Below are positions 1 through 5,582 of a stretch of 5,706 bases of DNA, one piece after another. Origin of the DNA: Candidatus Methanomethylophilaceae archaeon (GTDB taxonomy: Archaea > Thermoplasmatota > Thermoplasmata > Methanomassiliicoccales > Methanomethylophilaceae). Within the stretch, counting starts at the first letter, position 1; each line of letters opens with the position of its first letter. A model generated the notes under the pieces. It saw only the letters and a program-made list of their open reading frames with translations. It had not been told where the DNA came from and searched no databases. The stretch spans positions 1-5,706 of the forward strand of contig JAFSYZ010000143.1 of the NCBI GenBank assembly GCA_017455785.1, read 5' to 3'. The position numbers were made by a program, and so were the translations under genes.

Positions 1-991
1 CTCCGCCCTCGATTTCTTCTTTGTTGTTCTCAGGAAATTTACCATCTCCGCCGTCTTCAGGTGTAACCATCACAGGCACCTTGTCCAACCATCCGAAGCC
101 TGTATAATCGTCGGAATCCTCATTGATATGCTCCGACAGCTCCTCGCAGCAGATCTCCGTCCATTCGTCCGCCCTCAGGTCGCTGGGCCTGATGTAGCAT
201 TCAAGTGTGGTATTGATATCGGAGTGCCTCATGAGATGTTTTATCGTCTCCAGGGGGCATCCGCATTCAGCCAATGTGGAGCAGTACAGCCTCCTTAATG
301 AATGACAGGACACCTCGATGCCCAGTCTCCTGCCCAGCCTTGAGATCCTGTTCGACATGGCCGGCAGGTGCCTGTGCATCGGTATCGCTCCGTGCTCGGA
401 CACCATGATAATCAGATGGTCCTCCCCATCCTCCGCATATTGCAGCCTCCATGCCAGGTATCTTTCTATCTCGTTCCTGACAAGCTCCGGCATCGGCTGT
501 TGAACAATCAATCCGCTCTTCCCGTGCCCTTTGCCCGAGACCCTGATCCTGTTGATGCTTATGTCGCCCAGCCTTATCGCCCCGATCTCCTTCCTCCTCA
601 ATCCCATGTATGCGCCTAATATCAGTACCATCCTCTCCGACGGATCGGCATTGTCCAGAAGCCTGTTAAACTCGCCCTTGTCGATGAACTTCCTCGTGAC
701 CTCATCCCTGTTCCATAGGATATCCATCCTCTTCACGGGATTCCGTCCCGTGCAGTATTCGCAGAACCTCCCGATGATGTTCATCGTGTTCTTCATGGTG
801 TTCTCGCTCATTTCGAGGACAGACATGAGAAGAGCTATGGATTCCTCCCCTATCTCCTCCGGCACCGCGGACATCCCATTGTCCGCCAGGATGCCCAGGC
901 ACCTTCCTATGACGAATCTGTAATGCTCGATGGTGGTAGGTGCCCTGTTCCTTCTCTCCAAATGCGTCAGATAATCCTCTATGTAGTCCAT
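1..991 (-). CDS. Tyrosine recombinase / phage-type integrase (3' end beyond window)
   Basis: This enzyme cuts and rejoins DNA through a 3'-phosphotyrosine intermediate, in element integration/excision or DNA inversion. Translating the reverse strand from 991 gives 330 codons with no stop before the edge. Residues 1-85 resemble the helical core-binding domain of Xer-like integrases (MDYIEDYLTHLERR, then APTTIEHYR). The catalytic domain spans about 97-275 and holds the full set: R132 in YMGLRRKEIG, K154 in VSGKGHGKSG, H230 and R233 in CHSLRR, H256 in LMRHSDINTT, and nucleophile Y266 in ECYIR. At least 64 residues follow the tyrosine, acidic and longer than the usual short tail. Start 991 follows a GAGGGGGT stretch; an in-frame ATG at 1015 (MPSKRGYD...) preceded by GGAG is an alternative. 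An in-frame stop lies near 1065. The family call is secure. Whether it serves a virus, a plasmid, an inversion switch or Xer-type dimer resolution is not decidable here. Confidence 0.93.
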   Translation of the reverse strand, partial: MDYIEDYLTHLERRNRAPTTIEHYRFVIGRCLGILADNGMSAVPEEIGEESIALLMSVLEMSENTMKNTMNIIGRFCEYCTGRNPVKRMDILWNRDEVTRKFIDKGEFNRLLDNADPSERMVLILGAYMGLRRKEIGAIRLGDISINRIRVSGKGHGKSGLIVQQPMPELVRNEIERYLAWRLQYAEDGEDHLIIMVSEHGAIPMHRHLPAMSNRISRLGRRLGIEVSCHSLRRLYCSTLAECGCPLETIKHLMRHSDINTTLECYIRPSDLRADEWTEICCEELSEHINEDSDDYTGFGWLDKVPVMVTPEDGGDGKFPENNKEEIEGG

Positions 992-996
992 GTCAT

Positions 997-1023
997 ACCC
1001 CCTCTTTGATGGCATGCGTCTCC
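997..1023 (-). promoter_or_regulatory. Two candidate ribosome binding sites deciding the integrase start
   Basis: On the reverse strand GAGGGGGT (997-1004) lies five bases before the ATG at 991, and GGAG (1020-1023) lies four bases before an in-frame ATG at 1015. The second start would add eight residues (MPSKRGYD). The N-terminus from 991 already begins like the core-binding domain of the family, so 991 is preferred. The sequence alone does not exclude 1015. Confidence 0.45.
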
Positions 1024-1067
1024 GGATTCCCCCGAGAGCGTTTGTTCCCATCGCCGATTCCATCAAA
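1005..1067. repeat. Inverted repeat TTTGATGG / CCATCAAA in front of the integrase
   Basis: TTTGATGG at 1005-1012 is matched exactly in reverse by CCATCAAA at 1060-1067, with 47 bases between. The left arm lies in the leader of the integrase gene, next to its candidate ribosome binding sites. The right arm runs into a partial dyad around AACGTT (1066-1071), flanked by CATC and GATG. Such paired arms could be operator half-sites or recombinase arm sites. Eight-base arms may also arise by chance in this length. Confidence 0.45.
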
Positions 1068-1127
1068 CGTTGAGATGTAAGGGGTATTCAGCGTTTCCCT
1101 TACCGGACGTTAAGCTGAGATGCAGGG
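1067..1127. repeat. Imperfect direct repeat ACGTT..GAGATG.AGGG with an internal hairpin
   Basis: The block ACGTT-GAGATG-TAAGGG at 1067-1083 recurs as ACGTT-AAGCT-GAGATG-CAGGG at 1107-1127, the second copy carrying five extra bases. Starts are 40 bases apart. Between and overlapping them is a perfect seven-base inverted repeat, GTAAGGG (1077-1083) and CCCTTAC (1097-1103), with a 13-base loop. This lies in noncoding DNA directly upstream of a tyrosine recombinase, where arm-type binding sites, an attachment site or an operator would be expected. Which of these applies, if any, is inference. Confidence 0.5.
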
Positions 1128-1215
1128 ATCGTCAGTTGTTATGTTATCCGACGGCCAGTCATAGGTACAACAAACAAATCGGCTGCCTTGCGCGGCGCGT
1201 GTATATCTATCTAAT

Positions 1216-1278
1216 CCCCCGCATTCCGAGGGGTTGCCCCGGGAACCCTTTGACCCTCAGGTCTTGGAGAAGGGGGTC
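1216..1278. other. GC-rich noncoding stretch with alternative hairpins
   Basis: No convincing gene lies between 992 and 1316; open frames there show no recognisable protein pattern. Within it, 1216-1278 can form several stems. CCCC (1217-1220) can pair with GGGG (1230-1233). Alternatively, 1227-1235 can pair with 1244-1252 in nine base pairs (two G-U pairs in the plus-strand RNA) around the loop GCCCCGGG. GACCC (1252-1256) can pair with GGGTC (1274-1278). The first two stems share bases 1230-1233 and exclude each other. I recognise no tRNA, SRP RNA, RNase P RNA or riboswitch motif. It could be a leader element, an attachment region or simply GC-rich spacer. Confidence 0.3.
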
Positions 1279-1316
1279 CGTGGCCAACCGCTAGCCGTCG
1301 GGCCCCTGAAGAAGTT

Positions 1317-1546
1317 TCACGTGTCGCCGTTCCTCTTGGCGGCGTTAGTCCAGTTTGTTATGGTGTTCTCCGAACCCCGAACAGATTCGCCACATCCGCC
1401 CTGGACATGCCTTTCTCTTTGCGGAGCCTCACGGCTATCGATCTGGAAACATCGAAACGTACCTTCTGCACCAGATCCGGATCCATCCCGGTATCATCTG
1501 GCCTGTTCTCCAGCATCTCGTAGAACTCCTTGATGCCGAAGATCAT
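1317..1546 (-). pseudogene. Small helix-turn-helix DNA-binding protein, frameshifted
   Basis: From ATG at 1546 the reverse strand encodes MIFGIKEFYEMLENR, a linker, then a helix-turn-helix opening (IAVRLRKEKGMSRADVANLF, residues 37-56). This frame breaks off four codons after FGV at a TAA at 1358-1360. In the neighbouring frame, from about position 1370, the sequence reads SENTITNWTNAAKRNGDT and stops at TGA (1317-1319). Joined at FGV, the two parts give a protein of about 76 residues with a complete HTH, the recognition helix being SENTITNWTNAA. One base missing within TTCGGGGTTCGG (about 1367-1378) explains the break. The family is probably Xre-like or another small HTH regulator. It lies on the same strand as the integrase and upstream of it, so it may be the element's regulator. 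Alternatives are a real 62-residue truncated product, a sequencing error, or programmed frameshifting. Confidence 0.65.
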
Positions 1547-1606
1547 GCCGTATCAACATGGGCCATCCACCTTAGAACTTGGAGCACCAGTTTTTTCTGT
1601 CGAAAC

Positions 1607-1614
1607 TTAATATA
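1607..1614. promoter_or_regulatory. TATA-like box between the HTH gene and the mscS gene
   Basis: TTAATATA (TATATTAA on the reverse strand) is the only strong TATA-like string in this divergent gap. It is centred only about 12 bases before the channel ATG at 1622, too close for the usual spacing of about 25 bases to a leaderless start. Read leftward it would place transcription start near 1585, giving a leader of about 40 bases before the HTH start at 1546 that contains AAGGTGGAT. It is therefore more likely the promoter of the HTH gene. A T-rich tract at 1591-1596 may mark the channel promoter. Confidence 0.35.
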
Positions 1615-1621
1615 CGCCTCC

Positions 1622-2881
1622 ATGAACAGAAGAATACTGATTGCCATCGCGATAGCCCTGATGACAATCATAGTTGTGGCTCCGATCGCCTCGAATGAGA
1701 CCGATGCGATCAGCCAGAATGATTACAGCATAGTCATCGCCGGATACTATGATTCGGATCACAAGCAGGATGTGAATATCGATATGGGTAACGGGGAGAC
1801 CATCGAATCCTCATTGTACATATACAACAAATTTGACAAGGACCTCGATGTTCAATTCATAACACGTTCCTCCGTGGACGAGGTCCAATTCTCATCAGTC
1901 CCGGGGACCACCATGGTCAAGGCGAAGGGAATGACCCGTTTGACATTCTCGATCGCTGTTGATATGACCTGCAACTCGATGGATAATGCAAATCTCAAGA
2001 TGGAGATAACACTGACAGAACTGCCGGACAATGTCTCCACGGTCGAGGTCATCAATTTCAATGTACGCGTGATCTCGGATTTTGATTCGGAAGGAGCCTA
2101 CAACAAATTCTTCGGTATCATAGACAACAACCTACCGGAACCCTTCAACACTTCGGTCACACCATTCATAGTGACCATCATCGCCTACGTTCTGTTGTCG
2201 TATCTGGTCTGCATACTGATCGTACCGAGACTTGCGGACTATTTCGACCATATGACGGAAAAAGATGACAAGAAGAAATTCGAAAGGATACTGACATCAC
2301 TTGTGACCGTATCGATCGGCATAGTCATGACCAATCCCGGATTGGTCATACTGGGCGCGGATGCCACCACCCTCGATCTCGCATTCAGGCTGACCATGAC
2401 ATTCGTCGTGGTGACGGCATCGTTCGCCATCTGGAAGATCTACATCTACATTGCGGAGAACCTCCTGTACGAATACGAAAAGGATGACGATTCGGTACTG
2501 GATACCTCCCTTTTGCCGGTATTCGGCGCCGTCGGAAAGATCATAATCAGTGTGTTGGCCGTCGGTTCACTGATGTACATATACGGATTCAATCTCCAGG
2601 GAGTACTGGTGAGTGCCGGTCTGATCACATTGGGTATAACGATGGGAGCGAGGAGTGTCCTGGCCCAGTTCTTCAGCGGAATCTCTTTGCTGTTGACTAA
2701 GCGTTTCCGCAGAGGGGACCGCGTGAAGATCAGCGGGGACAAGTTCATCGTCAAGAAGGTCAAACTCATGTACACCGAGTTCACCAACGAGGAGAAGAAC
2801 CAGGTCATCACCATCCCTAACGACAGGGTCGAATCCTCCGCGATCTATAACTTCGACGCGGATCCGAATGCGGAGGACTGA
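1622..2881 (+). CDS. MscS-family mechanosensitive ion channel with extracytoplasmic N-terminal domain
   Basis: This is probably a channel gated by membrane tension that releases solutes on osmotic downshock. The product is 419 residues. Residues 1-24 are a signal peptide or anchor (MNRR, then a hydrophobic run ending near PIAS). Residues 30-155 form a beta-rich, probably Ig-like extracytoplasmic domain. Transmembrane segments follow at about 179-203, 222-245, 254-279 and 297-321, then the pore helix at about 325-358. The pore helix and the following FRRGDRVKI (362-370) align with MscS TM3 and its FRAGEYV start of the beta domain; VITIPNDRVESSAIYNF (395-411) matches the family's VIPN..I....I.NF strand. 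The protein ends eight residues later, so the C-terminal alpha/beta cage domain is missing. The frame is open upstream to 1355, but that stretch is not protein-like and overlaps the HTH gene, so the start at the signal peptide is chosen. The flanking genes suggest no operon. Confidence 0.9.
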   Translation: MNRRILIAIAIALMTIIVVAPIASNETDAISQNDYSIVIAGYYDSDHKQDVNIDMGNGETIESSLYIYNKFDKDLDVQFITRSSVDEVQFSSVPGTTMVKAKGMTRLTFSIAVDMTCNSMDNANLKMEITLTELPDNVSTVEVINFNVRVISDFDSEGAYNKFFGIIDNNLPEPFNTSVTPFIVTIIAYVLLSYLVCILIVPRLADYFDHMTEKDDKKKFERILTSLVTVSIGIVMTNPGLVILGADATTLDLAFRLTMTFVVVTASFAIWKIYIYIAENLLYEYEKDDDSVLDTSLLPVFGAVGKIIISVLAVGSLMYIYGFNLQGVLVSAGLITLGITMGARSVLAQFFSGISLLLTKRFRRGDRVKISGDKFIVKKVKLMYTEFTNEEKNQVITIPNDRVESSAIYNFDADPNAED

Positions 2882-2899
2882 GGGGGAGCATATCCCCCT
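2881..2899 (+). terminator. Hairpin overlapping the mscS stop codon
   Basis: AGGGGGA (2881-2887) and TCCCCCT (2893-2899) form a perfect seven-base stem with a five-base loop GCATA. It begins on the last base of the TGA stop. No T-run follows on the plus strand. Archaeal termination relies mainly on U-tracts, so a role in mRNA 3'-end protection is as likely as termination. Confidence 0.4.
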
Positions 2900-2932
2900 C
2901 CATCTCCGAAAAACAGGTTAATATCGGCACTA

Positions 2933-2964
2933 CCTGGAGCCATCTGAGCCAGGATGGCCCCAGG
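2933..2964. terminator. Hairpin in the gap between convergent genes
   Basis: CCTGG-A-GCCATC (2933-2944) pairs with GATGGC-C-CCAGG (2953-2964), giving 11 base pairs with one A/C mismatch around the loop TGAGCCAG. It lies between the stops of the channel gene and the leftward surface protein gene. On the reverse strand it is preceded by a pyrimidine-rich tract (RNA TTTCTTCTTT, 2967-2980 region) and followed by GTTTTT near 2909-2914, so it suits the end of the leftward transcript best. It may act for both genes. Confidence 0.45.
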
Positions 2965-2992
2965 GTTAAAGAAGAAACCAAGTCGAAGACCT

Positions 2993-4024
2993 TTATTTAG
3001 TAGAAGCCGACAGGATGGTCATGGTGATCTCTGTGTCATCTATGAAGGTGTGTATCTTGTTCACATTCCCCATCTCCAGGAAACCTTCATGTGAGATCAG
3101 CACATTGCTTACGGTCTGTGTCAACGAATAACCCTGATAGTACGCATCAGCAGATTCGTTCACCATCCAACCATCTTCGATGGGTGTAGAATCGATGGGC
3201 ACTCCGTCATGGACCATCACATACTTCGTTAGTGTGTATGAGACCTCGGGTGAACTCATGGCGGCAACGTACCGATACGCGACACCTCTCCCTTCGTCGA
3301 ACGTGCCCAATCTGGTGATGCTCATCTTACCTACGGTATCGATGTCGACCAGTACCGAACCCATATAACTGTAATAATACGTCCCTTCAGCATCATATTC
3401 CGCAACCTGTACGGGATGCTGTGGCATGTATCTGCCCTTCTGTACGGAATAATCGGTCAGATCGAAGGTCAATGTGGTATAAGGGATTCCCATTGGATTC
3501 CCCTCATCGTCATAGTAGATCCCGAGTACAACGGTTATGATACGATAGATGACGCATGAATCCCTGTCCACGAAGAACTTGATCCCGAATCCGCCAAGAC
3601 TCCTGACATCCTCCGTGTAAACGATGCATTCCTTCTCTCCATCAACGGTATCGATGACCTCCTTTCCGGACACCGGGACATCCTTGTCACCCATCCTGTC
3701 ATCGAAGTACCACCCGCAGGTGATCTCCCTTTCCATGCTGTACTCGCCGACCGACAGGACGCTGAACTTCACCACCCCGTAGATCGTGTCGCTGGTCCTG
3801 AAGTAGGTATCGATCCTAGATGTGCCAGATACATCGAATCCCTCAAGGATCTCATGCCCGTCCACATCCGTGGACACGAACCCGTCGGTGAACGAATAGG
3901 TGTAATGGGAATCCGGCAGCACATCGTCATTCTCCGATGCGGCCTTGTAGACATAGATACAAGCGAGACCGGCGACCAGTATGATCGATGCGGCCAACAG
4001 TGCGAAACCCTTCGAGGAACCCAT
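2993..4024 (-). CDS. Membrane-anchored extracytoplasmic protein of unknown function
   Basis: I do not recognise the family. From the ATG at 4024 the product is 343 residues. Residues 7-26 are a hydrophobic segment (FALLAASIILVAGLACIYVY) preceded by a short MGSSKG, so it is a signal anchor with the rest outside the cell. A lipoprotein is less likely, because the sequence before C22 (GLAC) fits a lipobox poorly. The outside part is rich in Tyr, Asp, Gly and beta-strand-like stretches and has three cysteines (C103, C133, C157). It may be two related halves: Y41-Y43 with a Trp at 105 and a final strand near 161-166, and Y217-Y220 with a Trp at 286 and a final strand near 331-340. The frame is open upstream to 4063, but a TATA-like box 26 bases before 4024 and the position of the anchor favour 4024. 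Its neighbours give no clue to function. Confidence 0.8.
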   Translation of the reverse strand: MGSSKGFALLAASIILVAGLACIYVYKAASENDDVLPDSHYTYSFTDGFVSTDVDGHEILEGFDVSGTSRIDTYFRTSDTIYGVVKFSVLSVGEYSMEREITCGWYFDDRMGDKDVPVSGKEVIDTVDGEKECIVYTEDVRSLGGFGIKFFVDRDSCVIYRIITVVLGIYYDDEGNPMGIPYTTLTFDLTDYSVQKGRYMPQHPVQVAEYDAEGTYYYSYMGSVLVDIDTVGKMSITRLGTFDEGRGVAYRYVAAMSSPEVSYTLTKYVMVHDGVPIDSTPIEDGWMVNESADAYYQGYSLTQTVSNVLISHEGFLEMGNVNKIHTFIDDTEITMTILSASTK

Positions 4025-4045
4025 GTACCCGTGACCGCAAGAGAA

Positions 4046-4053
4046 GGATAAAT
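4046..4053 (-). promoter_or_regulatory. TATA-like box for the leftward surface protein gene
   Basis: ATTTATCC on the reverse strand is centred about 26 bases upstream of the A of the ATG at 4024. This is the spacing expected for an archaeal promoter giving a leaderless transcript, and no Shine-Dalgarno-like string precedes that ATG. It supports 4024 rather than 4063 as the start. Confidence 0.5.
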
Positions 4054-4100
4054 CGGTTTGCACCCATTCTTGATGTTATTCATTGACCTGTCCGATTCCA

Positions 4101-4109
4101 TATATATTA
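4101..4109 (+). promoter_or_regulatory. TATA-like box for the aminopeptidase gene
   Basis: TATATATTA is centred about 34 bases before the ATG at 4139, placing the transcription start near 4130 and leaving a leader of roughly ten bases (GTGATAAGG). GTGAT resembles part of the archaeal GGTGAT site but sits only four bases before the start. A second AT-rich string, AATATA at 4114-4119, could give a fully leaderless transcript. The 114-base gap 4025-4138 is thus a divergent promoter region. Confidence 0.5.
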
Positions 4110-4138
4110 GCGCAATATACACATCAGTAGTGATAAGG

Positions 4139-5557
4139 ATGGCAGAGAAGACCAAATCCAAGGGAAAGAAACTGGAGGAGAAACTCCTGTTCAAACCCAA
4201 ATCCATCGGTCTGGAGAAGAAGGATTTCTTCAAGGAGTCCACAGAGTTCTGCGAAGGATACAAGGAATTCCTTAAGAGCAAGACCGAACGCGAAGTGGTC
4301 GATTACACTATACCGTTGCTCAAAAGGAACGGATACAAGGAATACGTCTCAGGTAAGAAATATCCTGCAGGTTCCAAGCTCTTCTTCAACAACCGCGGCA
4401 AGAACCTCATAATGGTCACGATCGGAAAGAAGGACATCTCCGAAGGCGTAAGGATCGGAGCGAGCCATATCGACAGTCCGAGACTCGACTTCAAACCCGT
4501 GCCCCTGTTCGAGGATACTGAGATGGCATTCATGAAGACACACTACTATGGAGGAATCAAGAAGTACCAGTGGTCCACCGTACCGCTGTCACTCCATGGT
4601 GTCGTTACCCTAAAAAGCGGCAAAAACATCAAAGTGGTCATCGGAGAATCCGCAGAGGACCCCGTATTCTGTGTCACGGACCTCCTGCCCCATCTGGCAA
4701 GAGATCAAATGAAGAAAACAGCTTCGGAGGTCATCACCGGAGAACAGCTGAACATCCTCGTCGGAAGCTGGCCCTTCAATGATGATGAGGTCTCACAGAA
4801 GGTTAAACTGAACATCGCCAACATCCTGTTCGAGAGATATGGCATTACAGAAGCGGATTTCCTTTCAGCAGAACTGTGCGCTGTACCGGCATTCGCCCCG
4901 GTGGATGTGGGATTAGATAGATCTATGATCGGTGCCTACGGTCAGGATGACAGTGTGTGCGCATACTGCAACATAATGGCCGAAATTGATTGTAAGGATC
5001 CGGAATACACAACGGTCACCGTCCTTGCCGATAAGGAGGAGACGGGATCTGACGGCCCGACAGGACTGAACTCCATGTTCCTCATCGATTTCATCGAGGA
5101 TATGGCGACCACATACGGTGCTGAGCTCAGGAAGGTGTTGGCCAAATCACTGTGCATCTCATGTGATGTGAACTCAGCCTACGACCCTGCATTCGGTGAG
5201 AACTATGAACGCACGAATTGTTCCTATCTCAACCACGGCCCCTCGATCTCGAAGTACGGCGGTGGAGGAGGAAAGTACTCCACAAACGACGCATCTGCGG
5301 AGATGATGGCATTCATCCGCAAGATATTGGATGAGAACGGCATCATGTGGCAGATCGGCGAATTGGGAAGGGTGGACAACGGAGGCGGAGGTACCGTCGC
5401 GATGTACATCTCGCAGCACAACATCGACACCGTGGATTTCGGTGTGCCGGTGTTGTCGATGCACACGCCCTTCGAGGTCACTGCGAAAGCGGACGTACTC
5501 ATGCTGTACCTTGCGATGAAAGCATTCTATGAGTACCCCAAAACATTCAAGAAGTGA
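4139..5557 (+). CDS. M18 family zinc aminopeptidase (aspartyl aminopeptidase-like, LAP4 group)
   Basis: This is a cytosolic di-zinc metallopeptidase that removes N-terminal residues from peptides; M18 enzymes often prefer acidic residues. The product is 472 residues, near the usual 430-490. The signature GASHIDSPRLD gives H110 and D112; GAYGQDD gives the probable bridging D271; DKEETGSDG gives E300 (catalytic base) and E301; SCDVNSAYDP gives D343; LSMHTPFE gives H442. All expected metal and catalytic positions are present. HYYGGIKKYQW (135-145) and the glycine-rich GGGGGK (374-379) and NGGGG (414-418) loops are typical of the subgroup found in Clostridia-like bacteria. There is no signal peptide and the N-terminus is lysine-rich. 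The frame is open upstream to 4058, but the added residues look unconserved and overlap the promoter. GTG at 4130 is a minor alternative start. It stands alone, with its own promoter and a following hairpin. Substrate preference cannot be read from sequence. Confidence 0.95.
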   Translation: MAEKTKSKGKKLEEKLLFKPKSIGLEKKDFFKESTEFCEGYKEFLKSKTEREVVDYTIPLLKRNGYKEYVSGKKYPAGSKLFFNNRGKNLIMVTIGKKDISEGVRIGASHIDSPRLDFKPVPLFEDTEMAFMKTHYYGGIKKYQWSTVPLSLHGVVTLKSGKNIKVVIGESAEDPVFCVTDLLPHLARDQMKKTASEVITGEQLNILVGSWPFNDDEVSQKVKLNIANILFERYGITEADFLSAELCAVPAFAPVDVGLDRSMIGAYGQDDSVCAYCNIMAEIDCKDPEYTTVTVLADKEETGSDGPTGLNSMFLIDFIEDMATTYGAELRKVLAKSLCISCDVNSAYDPAFGENYERTNCSYLNHGPSISKYGGGGGKYSTNDASAEMMAFIRKILDENGIMWQIGELGRVDNGGGGTVAMYISQHNIDTVDFGVPVLSMHTPFEVTAKADVLMLYLAMKAFYEYPKTFKK

Positions 5558-5563
5558 ATACAG

Positions 5564-5581
5564 CGGCGGGGAAACCCGCCG
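5564..5581. terminator. GAAA-tetraloop hairpin between convergent genes
   Basis: CGGCGGG (5564-5570) and CCCGCCG (5575-5581) form a perfect seven-base stem closed by a GAAA tetraloop. It fills the 25-base gap between the aminopeptidase stop (5557) and the stop of the leftward gene (5583). On the plus strand a T-run (5602-5607) follows 20 bases later, inside the opposing gene. This suits termination or 3'-end stabilisation of the aminopeptidase transcript. On the minus strand no U-run follows. Confidence 0.6.
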
Positions 5582-5582
5582 A

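Noticed and set aside
318..923. Rightward and leftward open frames overlapping the integrase
   Set aside because: They are out-of-frame shadows; the leftward integrase frame has every catalytic residue and is open throughout.
1186..1201. The GCGCGGCGCG string as a palindromic binding site
   Set aside because: It is not a true inverted repeat of useful length and is simply local GC-rich sequence.
1070..1294. A rightward open frame of 74 codons in the noncoding region
   Set aside because: The product is Arg/Cys/Pro-rich with no domain-like pattern, and the frame crosses the repeats and GC-rich hairpins. It appears to be chance.
1020..1316. A tRNA gene or tRNA-end attachment site next to the integrase
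   Set aside because: I looked on both strands for a T-arm (GGTTCRA-type) with matching acceptor stem and found none.
1355..1621. The open frame running into the mscS gene from an ATG at 1355, which would add 89 residues
   Set aside because: The added residues look like non-coding translation and lie opposite the HTH gene. A clear signal peptide begins at the ATG at 1622.
4058..4138. Upstream extension of the aminopeptidase from ATG 4058
   Set aside because: It would add 27 residues unlike the family and would place the start upstream of the best TATA-like box.
5265..5275. GGCGGTGGAGGAGG glycine-codon run as a nucleotide repeat
   Set aside because: It encodes the glycine-rich loop GGGGGK of the M18 enzyme, so protein coding explains it.
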